A stretch of DNA of 64,000 nucleotides from Pedobacter sp. MC2016-05 (GCF_026239735.1 NZ_JAPIVT010000024.1:17441-81440); one strand, 5' to 3'; positions 8,710-17,845 are shown, counted from the first letter of the stretch. Made by a program: numbers and translations. The notes: generated from the sequence alone by a model not told the origin.

Positions 8710-8784
8710 AACGGCCAGTCATTCCATATTTAACTGTCATCCTATTTGGCTTTAGAGTGACAGTAACGGATTAAATTGGCCGTT
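8710..8784. repeat. Nested inverted repeat downstream of the HTH gene
   Basis: The outer arms AACGGCCA (8710-8717) and TGGCCGTT (8777-8784) enclose inner arms ACTGTCA (8733-8739) and TGACAGT (8758-8764), set almost symmetrically. The left half resembles a stretch at about 14190-14222, where CATTTAAACTGTCACCCC occurs. Possible readings are a protein-binding site, a recombination or transfer origin, or an insertion-sequence end. The rest of 8666-9023 shows no gene. Confidence 0.4.
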
Positions 8785-9023
8785 TTGGTCTTTCGGACTT
8801 TTTCCTGACGGACTTATGGAAATAAATTGCTCAATTTGATGCAAAGATCAAAGCTTCTGGAGCATAGACTTGGGATGCAAATATTTTTCGATCCCTTATT
8901 TCGGGGGATTACGGTTTTAAGCCTACCAACGCATATGGATAATGTTTGATCTTCCGGAAGCTTTGAATTGAGGATAAACTTCACAATGCACAATAGATAT
9001 GGAATATTTTTCCAACGCTACGC

Positions 9024-9617
9024 CTATAAAATGATATCGTCTTCTATTTCCAGCATCCGTGTTAGACCAGTCCCATCCAGATTACAGGTGTAGATGTAAT
9101 GTATGCTACGGTTGTTCTGGTTTTCTGCTCCAAAAATAATTTTAGTTGCAGTGCGCTTTAATCCAACATCGAAGGGCTCTATTGATATCCCGCCTGGCAG
9201 GGCGATAGGGATAGGTCTGTTTGCGCTGCCATCCATATTCATGATCCAGATCTCGGGTTTGTCATTTGTACCATGTTCCTTGCAGTAAATAAAGTTTGTA
9301 AAATCCGGAGCTGTGATTTTACCGTCTTTGTCGATGACTATGGTTTTTCCGTCTACCATCACATAACCTAAACCTGTAGTCGATGCGATTGGTGATTGTG
9401 GTGCGAAAATAGTAGGGGTGGATGAAATTTTTCCTTCTTTATCAATTGTTATACTTGTTCCATCTACCATCACTCCCCCCAGTGTAGTTTTTGAGGCAAC
9501 CGGCAATATATAGTTGGCAATTTGTGCAACAACATCTTTCCGGCAGCTCAGCTGAACAAGGAGTAAGGAGAAGGCGAATGCCGTTAGCACCACTGTACTT
9601 CGTAGGATTTTTTTCAT
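9024..9617 (-). CDS. Lipoprotein with tandem tail-fibre-like repeats and a TolB-like C-terminus
   Basis: A 197-residue lipoprotein with the cleavage motif VQLSC (Cys25). After it come two copies of a motif of the form TTLGGVMVDGTSITIDKEGKI and TGLGYVMVDGKTIVIDKDGKI, about 46 residues apart. The pattern recalls tail-fibre and cell-surface beta repeats. The C-terminal part (EIWIMNMDGS and YIYTCNLDGTGL) resembles blades of TolB/PD40-type propellers. It probably sits on the outer membrane facing the periplasm or the surface. The gene ends the minus-strand pair with the barrel protein 39 bp upstream, suggesting cotranscription. Function not recognised. Confidence 0.7.
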   Translation of the reverse strand: MKKILRSTVVLTAFAFSLLLVQLSCRKDVVAQIANYILPVASKTTLGGVMVDGTSITIDKEGKISSTPTIFAPQSPIASTTGLGYVMVDGKTIVIDKDGKITAPDFTNFIYCKEHGTNDKPEIWIMNMDGSANRPIPIALPGGISIEPFDVGLKRTATKIIFGAENQNNRSIHYIYTCNLDGTGLTRMLEIEDDIIL

Positions 9618-9656
9618 GACATTTGTTTTTAGTGATTTGCTGTTGAGGTTTAAAGA

Positions 9657-10424
9657 TTACAAAGTGAAGCTTAATTTGAATTGTAAATTGCTGGTTTTAA
9701 TTTTTTCTTTACCGAAGGTAGTGCCCGTCTCGCTGTCATAGGCTTCAAAGTTACTTTTCACTTTTCCCGAAATGTAGTCAATTGATAGTCCAATTGCTTT
9801 CCGGCGTAGAGTGATTCCAATGCTGGTTTCCAAACCATAAGCCAGTCGGTTTTTTATGCTTTCAGCGTCATAGTCCTCATCAGAGGATGTCCCGGACTCA
9901 TTTATAAAATAGAAGCTTCGTCCATTTCCGCTCATTTCATTTTCTGAATATCCAAAATCAAAGAAACGAACCGTTGGAGCTAACTGAAGGCGAACGTCAA
10001 TTAAAAACTTTTCGACCAGATTGAAAGAAATAGTCGGTCCGAGTTTAGTTGAGACAGCAGCAGCGGTCATCGAATCTTCGACATAGGCTTCTGGTGTTCC
10101 GGATGCGGCCGCATAAGCTTCCCACTTTTCCATTTTATTATAGTTCAGCGATAGAATAGTCCAGTCCAGTCCGTAATTTATTAGACCGTTTTTTTTTCTG
10201 TCTTTGAAATAATAGATGTGGCCGAATTCCAGCACGTATCCAGGTCCTGCTCCATATCGGCCATCAAATATGTTTTCTTTCGGTGTTAAGGAATAGTCAA
10301 GTTTATTGCCCAGTTTATTTGTTCCCATTCTAAAATACCCCTTGCGAAACGGAGATCGCTCCTGAGCGGATACATTGAGGGTAAAGCCTATGGAGAGAGC
10401 AATAAAAAGAATTGTGATTTTCAT
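9657..10424 (-). CDS. Putative outer-membrane beta-barrel protein
   Basis: This 255-residue protein has a cleavable signal peptide (MKITILFIALSIGFTLNVSA, then QER). Alternating hydrophobic and polar strands rich in Tyr, Phe and Gly follow, and the last strand ends in Phe-Thr-Leu (LQFKLSFTL), typical of outer-membrane barrels. Its size fits an 8-12-strand barrel. It forms a minus-strand pair with the lipoprotein gene downstream (39 bp gap). No catalytic motif was seen, and the family was not recognised with confidence beyond outer-membrane beta-barrel. Confidence 0.7.
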   Translation of the reverse strand: MKITILFIALSIGFTLNVSAQERSPFRKGYFRMGTNKLGNKLDYSLTPKENIFDGRYGAGPGYVLEFGHIYYFKDRKKNGLINYGLDWTILSLNYNKMEKWEAYAAASGTPEAYVEDSMTAAAVSTKLGPTISFNLVEKFLIDVRLQLAPTVRFFDFGYSENEMSGNGRSFYFINESGTSSDEDYDAESIKNRLAYGLETSIGITLRRKAIGLSIDYISGKVKSNFEAYDSETGTTFGKEKIKTSNLQFKLSFTL

Positions 10425-11389
10425 GATTTTGATTACGTTAATTGATTTATAGATGAGATCTTATGGTTTCAAATCTATCAACTACTAGATGGATTACCTA
10501 TACCCATCAATGGGTATTTTTTACGACATACGTCTAATGGAAAAGTTGGTTCAAACATTTTTCTGTACCAAGTTCATGACCTTAAAGTGCCACGCAATAG
10601 GAATGTATTTATGGAATAGAACGAGAGTAAGTATGCTAGAGAACTTTAATTGCAAAATCATTCACAGTTGTAGGTATTGTTTGTTTCGATGGGCTAGGAA
10701 ATTTGCCTAGATATCTCGGGGAAGATAAACTGAATGAAAAAGAGGACATGATAAAATACTTGGTGCCCGTAGGAATATAGTAATATCCTTACTTTCCAAT
10801 ACAATTTCCATCTCGTGGCTATTAAGAGCAAAAATATGTTCGAGAATACGGCAGCAATTATGGCAAAAGTATTTGTGGGAACCCCAATGATGATCTCATG
10901 TCCTACTTTAACAGGGTCTGCGATTTTTGCGCTGGACAAAGCATCAAATGAAAATTTCTATTAGAATGAACTTCGGAGTTAAAGATCGGTACTATTTATT
11001 TGTTGCCATATTGTTGTATAAGCATAATTCTGTTTAGCTATTTCTTCTTTCTATTGTGAATAGGATGTTGGCTTGAAAGCTTTGCCTAACCAATGATTTT
11101 TCATTGGGGATATTGTTGATTTTTTCGACTTGATAGCTGGTGATGGCTTGGATATTTGTTCTCTTTACTGACAACTTCATTCAGGACTAAGACCTGTTGT
11201 CGTTACTGCTTTCAAGATCAGACGATAATGATTTGATATTGGTCCAGCTTGCTTTTTTTTCGGCTGTAGAAAAAGCGAATTAAATATGCTCCAGGAGTAT
11301 CTTATTGTCTTGGTGTTTTTTAATATTAATATTGTCAGCAACCAAGGAAAGGTTTACCGAGAATAAAGTAAGAATATGAGCTCGGTCGC
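10425..11389. other. 965-bp stretch without a convincing gene
   Basis: Both strands contain only short, low-quality frames, such as a Cys- and Arg-rich one near 10489-10710 and a hydrophobic one near 10694-10939 on the minus strand. The AT-rich sequence and broken frames suggest decayed DNA plus the promoter region of the minus-strand barrel gene at 10424. No terminator or repeat was recognised. Confidence 0.5.
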
Positions 11390-12160
11390 CTATCTGTTCT
11401 CTCTTAAGCACTTCAGAGCAAGTTCATTCATGTTACGGCTATTGGTCTTTGCCAGAATGTTTCTTCTGTGTGTATCTACAGTTAGTTTACTGATGAATAA
11501 ATATTCAGCAATTTCATTGCTGGTTTTCCCCTCTAATATTGAAGAAAGCACTTCACTTTCACGCTTTGTGAGTTCCGGGATATTGTAGTCAGCTTCATAT
11601 GTACGATGTGAAGTCAGGATATTCTTATAGCTAGGCTCTCCTTCCAAACCAATAAACGAAAGAGAAGATCCATTTTCTCTCTTAAGGTTACTGATATCTG
11701 TGTGAACACCCAATACTCGTATTACTCCACCTACTTCATTTGTCTGAACAGTAGTGACCTGATGCAATAGGCGAACATAATCTCCCATTTTATTTCTTAC
11801 GCGAAAGTCATAGTTCACCTTGTATTTCATTGTTTTTTCTGCCGGTAGCCTGCTGAAAAAATCCTGTACCTTTTTTTCAAATTCACAGAAATAAATCAAA
11901 TCATTGGGATGCATACTCCTAAACATCAATTCAACACTAAACTCGTTCTGCATATAGCCCAAGACTGATGTCATCCGGTCACTCACATACTCCATTTGTG
12001 CGCTTGGTATATGTAGTATGTAATAGTAAAAGTCACCTGGATGAAAAATATCGATCAATCTACGATGGATTTCCATTTCCAGATTGACATGATCGGGGGT
12101 AGGGTTTTTCGAAAGCTGATGCCAGATCTTTTTGATTTCTGTAAGGCGTACTTTAGCCAT
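11390..12160 (-). CDS. PAS-domain LuxR-type transcriptional regulator
   Basis: A 256-residue one-component regulator. Residues 40-155 form a PAS/PAC-like sensor region, seen in YYYILHIPSAQMEYVSD and the later GGVIRVLGVHTDIS. The C-terminal 60 residues are a GerE/LuxR HTH: LTKRESEVLSSILEGKTSNE, then IAEYLFISKLTVDTHRRNIL. There is no receiver domain, so the input is a PAS ligand or redox signal, not phosphorylation. The gene stands alone; the AbiE operon upstream is divergent and about 490 bp away. It shares the HTH type with the two small solo LuxR-like proteins at 28366 and 30397. Confidence 0.85.
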   Translation of the reverse strand: MAKVRLTEIKKIWHQLSKNPTPDHVNLEMEIHRRLIDIFHPGDFYYYILHIPSAQMEYVSDRMTSVLGYMQNEFSVELMFRSMHPNDLIYFCEFEKKVQDFFSRLPAEKTMKYKVNYDFRVRNKMGDYVRLLHQVTTVQTNEVGGVIRVLGVHTDISNLKRENGSSLSFIGLEGEPSYKNILTSHRTYEADYNIPELTKRESEVLSSILEGKTSNEIAEYLFISKLTVDTHRRNILAKTNSRNMNELALKCLRENR

Positions 12161-12330
12161 TTTAAACTGAGTAATTTACTAAATATAATGTTTTTTAAGA
12201 CACCTCGTTGTCTTTCTGTAATTTAAAACTTTTTCAGCAGAACATTATACAATACCTCGAAGTATGATCTGGGGCTGAAACTAAAAAATTAACGATTGGG
12301 CGCGATATTTTCTCTCTTTATCGTAGCTGA

Positions 12331-12363
12331 TGAATCTATGAAAGTGGATAAACCAGAGTAGAT
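12331..12363 (+). pseudogene. Tail remnant of a second AI-2E-type transporter gene
   Basis: The plus strand here reads ...E-S-M-K-V-D-K-P-E-stop. The reverse-strand AI-2E fragment ending at 18145 reads ...A-A-M-I-K-V-D-K-P-E-stop, and the DNA is nearly identical (GTGGATAAACC, one change, GAGTAGATT) apart from one missing codon. The match also covers bases past the stop, so it is a duplicated gene end, not chance. The rest of 12161-12540 shows no gene. Confidence 0.4.
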
Positions 12364-12548
12364 TAAAACCACCTCAACGGTACTAAAATCTTGTTAAGTT
12401 TTGCTTGTTTGTATGTGAGCAAAGCAGCAGAAGGGGTCAGCCCAATTGGTTGTCTACTCTGGGATAAAAATATCTCTCTTGTAAACTATAAAAGGACAAG
12501 GGTGATATCTGGAGATTAACATTCCTGTATAACTATCAGTTGATAATA

Positions 12549-12627
12549 GGAAAAAATCCGTTTTTTAAATATTTATTTGTCCATTTTAATTGATAATAAT
12601 TTGTATTTAATCGGAAAAAATCCGATT
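12549..12627. promoter_or_regulatory. Operator-like repeats upstream of abiEi
   Basis: A 19-bp palindrome AATCGGA-N5-TCCGATT (12609-12627) lies 22 bp before the abiEi start. A degenerate copy with the core GGAAAAAATCCG is at 12549-12560, 64 bp further up, about six helical turns. Both copies follow a TTGATAATA word. AbiEi-type antitoxins are known to repress their own operon by binding inverted repeats, so these are the likely sites. Confidence 0.6.
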
Positions 12628-12649
12628 TTAGATGTAAATATTAACACTT

Positions 12650-13288
12650 ATGAATTTTAGAAATTCAGTAAAGGCTTTTACAAACGCGCCTTTGAATAGA
12701 TTAGTTATATTGGATATGCTCAAGGATTACAAAAGACCTAATGACAAAATTAGTGAATTGATAAAACATGGTGATCTGATTCAGCTAAAAAAAGGTTTAT
12801 ATGTTCCTGGGGTCAGCTTAGATGTGGCGGGCCCGGAACTTTTCGTGATCGCAAACCATTTGTGGGGACCCAGTTACGTATCGCTTGAGTCTGCGATGTC
12901 ATACTGGGGGCTGATCCCTGAGCGGGTTTATCAGGTTAGCTCTATTACACTCAAGCTTTCAAAGAAGTACAAAACGCCAAAAGGAACATTTAGCTATCGC
13001 GCTATGCCCTTCCCATACTATAGTTTCGGAACCTTAAGTATAGAACTGTCTCCTGGACAGGTGGCGGTTATCGCAACACCGGAAAAAGCTTTGTGTGATA
13101 AAATAATCACTACCTCAGGACTTATTTTAAGAAGTAGGGCCCAAACGCTCAGTTTTTTACTGGATGATCTGCGAATGGATCGGGCATTGCTTGAGAAGTT
13201 TGATCTTAAAGCGCTCAGTTTATGGATTAAGGATGCGCCTAAGAATGAGAGTTTAAGAATACTGGTTAAAACACTTGAGAAGATATGA
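12650..13288 (+). CDS. abiEi: AbiEi-type antitoxin / transcriptional regulator
   Basis: The 212-residue antitoxin of a type IV toxin-antitoxin system protects against the AbiEii nucleotidyltransferase without direct complex formation, and represses the operon. The N-terminal winged HTH (residues about 12-52: NRLVILDMLKDYKRPNDKIS, then LIQLKKGLYVP) matches the AbiEi_4-type antitoxin domain. The C-terminal domain contains YVSLESAMSYWGLIPE and the conserved ATPEKALCDKI. Its stop overlaps the toxin start by 4 bp (ATGA), indicating translational coupling. Palindromic operator-like repeats lie just upstream. The pair gives abortive phage defence in characterised relatives; here that is inferred from family. 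Confidence 0.9.
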   Translation: MNFRNSVKAFTNAPLNRLVILDMLKDYKRPNDKISELIKHGDLIQLKKGLYVPGVSLDVAGPELFVIANHLWGPSYVSLESAMSYWGLIPERVYQVSSITLKLSKKYKTPKGTFSYRAMPFPYYSFGTLSIELSPGQVAVIATPEKALCDKIITTSGLILRSRAQTLSFLLDDLRMDRALLEKFDLKALSLWIKDAPKNESLRILVKTLEKI

Positions 13289-14139
13289 TCAAAGAATGGA
13301 TTGCAGAGTACAATCCGCAAAATACGGAGGAAGTACTTTCAGCACTACGGGAAATTATGCAGGATGTTGCCTTGGCGGGTCTCTCACGAACAAATTTTTT
13401 CGAGAATGCAGCTTTTTATGGCGGAACGGCGCTTCGTATATTTTACGGGCTGGACCGATTTTCTGAAGATCTGGATTTTTCATTATTGGAAGCGGATCCG
13501 GATTTTTCTCTTGAACCCTTCTTTAATGCTATTGTAACTGAATTCGAATCCATCGGCATGAAAGTTAGTATCCGGGAAAAGGACAAAAAGCAAAAAACAA
13601 ATATTGATTCGGCTTTTCTGAAATCTGAAACAGAATGGAAAGAACTGGTACTGGAGGATATTGTAAAACAGGCCGGTATAAAATCTACGAATAGATCTAT
13701 GAAGATTAAAATTGAAGTGGATCGTCAACCGCCTCTGGGATTTACGACGGAAATGAAATTGCTAACACGCCCGTTCTCTTTTTATGTGAGGTGTTTTGAC
13801 AGACCAAGTTTATTCGCCGGGAAAATGCATGCACTTTTGTTCCGTAAATGGATAAACAGAGTTAAAGGCAGAGACTGGTATGATCTGGAGTGGTATATAA
13901 AAAAAGGAATTCCGCTCGACCTAAATCATTTTGCAAAGCGTGCTAAAGATACTGGCGACTGGAAGGAGGATGAACTAAAGGAAAAAGATGTGTTGCACAT
14001 GTTGAAAGAGAAGTTTAGCACTGTCTCATTTGAAAATGTAAAGGAAGATGTCAGACCATTTATTAAAGATGACAGAATACTGGAAATCTGGAGTGCGCAA
14101 TACTTCATGGATCTGTTGGACAGGATGAAATTTCAATAG
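13285..14139 (+). CDS. abiEii: AbiEii/AbiGii-family nucleotidyltransferase toxin
   Basis: This 284-residue toxin is of the DNA polymerase beta-like nucleotidyltransferase fold; characterised relatives transfer nucleotides to RNA targets such as tRNA. Motif I is YGGTALRIFYGL (residues 45-56), motif II is EDLDF with Asp62 and Asp64, and a third acidic residue is likely Asp146 in IKIEVDR. The conserved KMHALLFRKW and RDWYDLEWY segments follow at about 185-215. All key residues appear intact, so the toxin should be active. It overlaps the antitoxin gene by 4 bp. About 560 bp without a clear gene follows. Confidence 0.92.
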   Translation: MIKEWIAEYNPQNTEEVLSALREIMQDVALAGLSRTNFFENAAFYGGTALRIFYGLDRFSEDLDFSLLEADPDFSLEPFFNAIVTEFESIGMKVSIREKDKKQKTNIDSAFLKSETEWKELVLEDIVKQAGIKSTNRSMKIKIEVDRQPPLGFTTEMKLLTRPFSFYVRCFDRPSLFAGKMHALLFRKWINRVKGRDWYDLEWYIKKGIPLDLNHFAKRAKDTGDWKEDELKEKDVLHMLKEKFSTVSFENVKEDVRPFIKDDRILEIWSAQYFMDLLDRMKFQ

Positions 14140-14644
14140 CTGGCGATGAATCTGTATTTAAATTTTTGGCAAGGGCAATTTGGACAAAAAATGGTCGTCG
14201 TTCCGCATTTAAACTGTCACCCCGTTTCGCCGAAATGCCCAGCCCATCACGTTGATAGGTTTGTATAGCCTGAATATGAACAGACAACCTGGGCAGCAAT
14301 GAAAGGCAAGACGGCACCTAACCGTATCTATGCAGTGGCATGGGGTATTGTTGAGTTGATGCCAGATGTGGCTAAAACGAAAGCCAATTTGATTTTGCTT
14401 AGGTAAGATTGTTTTGTTAATTGTTTTAAGCTCATTGAAAAGCGCCCCATCTATTTCATCAATCCTCCAAATAAAGGATCACTCAGATCTACGAAATCCA
14501 GCTCTTATCATTTTCCAAATGGTACACTCCATTTATCGTAAAAAGATATAGATTTCAGAGTATTGGCAGGATTTGTCTGGTTTGAAACTTTACATATCCC
14601 GGTCATAAATTTGACCAGAATATACCAACTCCAGGCATCAACCC
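14140..14644. other. Intergenic stretch with short gene relics
   Basis: No complete gene. At about 14190-14222 the DNA resembles the half-site of the nested inverted repeat at 8710-8784. At about 14269-14406 a short plus-strand frame reads EYEQTTWAAMKGKTAPNRIY and on to a stop; it has protein-like composition but no start codon, so it looks like the end of a lost gene. I could not identify the parent family. Confidence 0.35.
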
Positions 14645-14677
14645 AAAAAACGCCCAGCCTTCTCAAACTGGACGCCA
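14644..14677 (-). terminator. Rho-independent terminator of the small lipoprotein gene
   Basis: Read on the minus strand, a GCGTCCAG/CTGGGCG stem (one G-T pair) with a 10-nt loop is followed by six Ts (the A-run at 14645-14650). It starts about 20 bp after the stop codon of the lipoprotein gene at 14697. Confidence 0.8.
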
Positions 14678-14696
14678 ATTAACCACGGAAAAATGG

Positions 14697-14900
14697 TTAT
14701 TGTTTGTTTTCTGTGCCAGCATCGGCCGGTGCGTTGGTGGTTTTATCATGAGTAGTGTCGGCACTCAATGAATCTTGACCTGTTGTACTATCAGTATATT
14801 GGTTCATTTCGTCAGCATTCTTCTCATCCGCCTGTTTACCATTGCATGCACTTAGTGCCAGACCTAGTGCAACAGTTAATATAAAAAGTTTCGTTTTCAT
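14697..14900 (-). CDS. Small low-complexity lipoprotein
   Basis: A 67-residue lipoprotein with a clear signal and lipobox (LALSAC, Cys19). The mature 48 residues are hydrophilic and disordered-looking, rich in Thr, Asp, Ala, Asn and Gln, without recognisable domains. Short lipoproteins like this are common in Pedobacter-type genomes and are often stress-induced, but nothing here shows the function. It is a single-gene unit with its own terminator. Confidence 0.7.
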   Translation of the reverse strand: MKTKLFILTVALGLALSACNGKQADEKNADEMNQYTDSTTGQDSLSADTTHDKTTNAPADAGTENKQ

Positions 14901-15073
14901 AGTGTAAGGAGTTGTTGTAAGAATACAATCCGTTTAAAACAATAATGTTTTGATTGCTTATCACCTTAGCCAAATAAATTGAAGCAATTATCGCCCGAGG
15001 TGTTTAGGCTATTCTTGTTTGGTGGAATTACTACACTTACGGATCTTCTTTCGACACCTGCTGATTAATAGAA

Positions 15074-15333
15074 ATGATTCAAGCTGATCCATATAGGGAA
15101 ATTATGGTAGATACCGACATTATTGATTCAACTAGGAATGAGGAGGTAATGGTAACCGATTTGAGAAGTCACCCGCATCACTTCAACCATTGAAAAGAAT
15201 ATTATAGATCGGGCTGCTCAAATGGCTGCTGGTGTATGGGTGGATGACCATGCTTTTGCAGAAATGGCAATTGAGCCAACGCTTTATGATATGTTTAAGT
15301 TGCATACGGTTAAATCCAATAAGCTGGAATAAA
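15074..15333 (+). pseudogene. Broken reading frame of unknown family
   Basis: Two abutting frames look like one interrupted gene. The first starts with ATG at 15074 (MIQADPYREIMVDTDIID...) and stops at 15191-15193. The second, shifted by one base, is open from about 15169 to a TAA at 15331 and reads on to AAQMAAGVWVDDHAFAEMA. Both have protein-like composition, but the family was not recognised. The rest of 14901-15474 shows no gene. Confidence 0.3.
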
Positions 15334-15474
15334 TATTTTTATGTTCTTCATCTATTCACTTACAATCGGGGTTCCTATCCACACACTTTATCTACCGTAT
15401 ATCTACGAAAGGTAAAACCAATTGCGCACAACACTGGTTAGAATATAGTAATACAACTGATCACGCATTTGCAC

Positions 15475-16605
15475 ATGGAAAACTATAGAATAGGAATAAT
15501 TGGTTACGGTGGATTCGGAAAGTTTCTTCACCATTGGTTTGATAAGATGGAAAATACAAAGGTTGTTGCCATCGCTGAAACCGGTCAGCGCACCCACGAT
15601 ATTCCTGGCTGCAAGGTTTACTATGATTGGAAAGAGCTGCTCGGCGATCCGAACATCGATATTGTTAGTATTGTTACTCCACCGGGCTTACATGCGGAGA
15701 TGGCATGCGAAGCAATGAAGGCAGGCAAACATGTATTACTCGAAAAACCAGTAGCCATAACAGAAGAGACGGCAGAGGAAATTCTTAAAGTACAGAAAGA
15801 AACCGGCAAAATCATCACTGTAAATCACATGATCCGGTATAATAGCATCATGCAAAAAGTTAAAGAACTGGGTGAAAGTGGTGCCTTTGGAGAATTGAGG
15901 CATGTTGTGGTGAATAATTATGCCCAGGATGAGGCCTTGCCGATAGAACACTGGTTCTGGGATGAAGAGATGTCCGGTGGCATCTTGGTGGAACATGGTG
16001 TACATTTTTTTGATATTGTCAATTCACTGACCAAACAGAATTTTCAGCAGGTATTTGGGGCTTCACATCACCGGAACAGTAAGCAGCGCGACCGGGTAGC
16101 GGCTATGGTTGTATATGATGATGGGTTGATGGGCAGTTATTATCATGCTTTCTCGGGACCGGGAATGTTTGAACAGACCACTATACAACTTGCATATGAC
16201 CTGGCGAGAATAGAAATTGAAGGCTGGATGCCCCTGAAAGGAAAAATACACGCAATGGTGAACAATAAGACCAAGGCAGAAATCAGTGAGCTACCGGGTT
16301 GGACAATCCAAAAAAGTGAGTCATTGGAATCATCAGAAGACATGTCGAGACCTGAGGGATGGGGTAGCGTTGAGAACAGCAATGATACAGCCACCAGACT
16401 TTTTGGTGGAATTGCTTATCCCATAGATGAAGTGATTAGGGGTACTTTTGAAATTAATCAATCTAAAGGCGAGGTGTATGGGAAGTGTGTGCAATCTATA
16501 TTGAGTGATCTGATACAAAGAATAGAGAATAAGGACCATAAACTTAAGGTAACCATAGAAGATGGTGTTTTAGCCTTGAAAATTGCACTTTTAGCCTCTG
16601 GATAA
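15475..16605 (+). CDS. Gfo/Idh/MocA-family oxidoreductase
   Basis: A 376-residue NAD(P)-dependent dehydrogenase of the glucose-fructose oxidoreductase/inositol dehydrogenase family. The Rossmann fold shows RIGIIGYGGFGKF near the N-terminus, and the family signature GKHVLLEKPVA is at about residues 83-93. The C-terminal alpha/beta domain includes the catalytic-region segments EEMSGGILVEHGVHFFDIV. The ATG at 15475 is preferred to a TTG six bases upstream. The substrate is probably a sugar, inositol or derivative, but cannot be set from sequence. It has no same-strand partner nearby, so it may be transcribed alone. Confidence 0.9.
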   Translation: MENYRIGIIGYGGFGKFLHHWFDKMENTKVVAIAETGQRTHDIPGCKVYYDWKELLGDPNIDIVSIVTPPGLHAEMACEAMKAGKHVLLEKPVAITEETAEEILKVQKETGKIITVNHMIRYNSIMQKVKELGESGAFGELRHVVVNNYAQDEALPIEHWFWDEEMSGGILVEHGVHFFDIVNSLTKQNFQQVFGASHHRNSKQRDRVAAMVVYDDGLMGSYYHAFSGPGMFEQTTIQLAYDLARIEIEGWMPLKGKIHAMVNNKTKAEISELPGWTIQKSESLESSEDMSRPEGWGSVENSNDTATRLFGGIAYPIDEVIRGTFEINQSKGEVYGKCVQSILSDLIQRIENKDHKLKVTIEDGVLALKIALLASG

Positions 16606-16929
16606 GTTCAGGTTCTCTTTTTAGTGGTTGAGCTGATCTAAGCTGTATCTACCCTTTATATCCATGTTAATATGTTGTTTTGAACAGGGACTAGAAGAAA
16701 CAGGTTCGTATTGAACGCGGTAGTAAATTACAGGCTATCTTATTTTTATGGAATTAATCTGGAGGTTTAGCTAGCGTGAACAAACTCATATGGGAGTTTA
16801 GGGTCGGGGTGTTTCTGTCTAGAATGACGACTTCACCAATATTTTCCACATCTTAATATAAGTTCATATTCTTAGGATACACGCTTCTGATTGTTTTAAC
16901 CGTTTTAATGGGAAATGTTATATTAAAAA
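16606..16929. other. Intergenic region before the SMUG2 gene
   Basis: 324 bp with no open frame of note. No terminator with a T-run follows the oxidoreductase, and no TAnnTTTG element was found before the SMUG2-like gene. Confidence 0.5.
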
Positions 16930-17637
16930 ATGAAGTTAAAGGATTTCGGAGAGCGGGTTATAGATTTCAATTGTCAGTTGCATTATTCGGGTGAACTTCC
17001 TGAAGGTTTCCATGTGCTTAATCCTTATTTCGATAATGCAGAAACGATAGAGGTCATGAAGAAATTTTATCGTAGGTTTTATGGGGATTTTAATACCCGA
17101 AAATTTATTGTCGGAATAAATCCGAGTCGAAAGGGGGCTGGTGTAACCGGCGTCCCTTTTACGGATACCAAAAGATTGGATAGCGTTTGTGGCATCGGGA
17201 TGCATTCCGCTCATACTCACGAAATATCTTCCGTATTTATGTATGACATGATTGCGCAGTTTGGCGGGGCTGATCAGTTTTACAGTCAGTTTTATATCAA
17301 TTCCCCCTTTCCCTTAGCTATTGTTAAGCTAACCAAAGAAAAGAGATGGGTTAATGCCAACTATTATGATGAGCCTGCATTGTTTGAGCAGCTCAAAGGA
17401 TTTATGATTTCCAGTTTGAAGCAACACATCGATATGGGCTTAGATGTGTCCGAGGTTTTTGTGCTTGGCAAGAAAAACGCTTTCTTTATAGAAAAGCTGA
17501 ACAGAGAAGCAAAACTATTCGAGCGCTTAACGGTATTGGAACATCCAAGATTTATTCAGCAGTACAAATCAAAAGAAAAGCAGCTATATATCGATAAATA
17601 TATCCTTAGTTTATTGGGGAATGGTGAGGATAACTAA
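16930..17637 (+). CDS. SMUG2-type uracil-DNA glycosylase family protein
   Basis: This 235-residue base-excision repair glycosylase removes uracil or related deaminated bases. Motif 1, VGINPSRKGAGVTGVPFTD (about 61-79), fits the SMUG-like pattern G(I/M)NPxxxGxxxTGVPF. Motif 2, LEHPRF (His205), matches the HPxF-type loop that inserts into the minor groove. The length fits the SMUG2 subgroup, which is well represented in Pedobacter-type bacteria. It is a single gene, not linked to the mutagenesis operon at 23.5 kb. Catalysis is inferred from motifs; the exact base preference is not visible in the sequence. Confidence 0.88.
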   Translation: MKLKDFGERVIDFNCQLHYSGELPEGFHVLNPYFDNAETIEVMKKFYRRFYGDFNTRKFIVGINPSRKGAGVTGVPFTDTKRLDSVCGIGMHSAHTHEISSVFMYDMIAQFGGADQFYSQFYINSPFPLAIVKLTKEKRWVNANYYDEPALFEQLKGFMISSLKQHIDMGLDVSEVFVLGKKNAFFIEKLNREAKLFERLTVLEHPRFIQQYKSKEKQLYIDKYILSLLGNGEDN

Positions 17638-17845
17638 TAAAGCTAACATATAGTGGTGAGTATGAAAGAGAGATGAGCCTATTTAATGGTTAACCTTGTC
17701 TTTGTGCGAGATTATCCTGTGCTGATTTGCTGTAAGAGTAGACGAGAGCCAGCCGTTAGGCTAGGCAATGATTTAGTGGCCCGGAAAGTGAGGATCATCT
17801 CGCTTGCGCTTAAGTCTCAATCCTAATTTAGATGATTTTATTTTA

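Noticed and set aside
10489..10939. Two short frames (plus 73 residues, minus 81 residues).
   Set aside because: Composition is not protein-like, they overlap each other, and no family was recognised.
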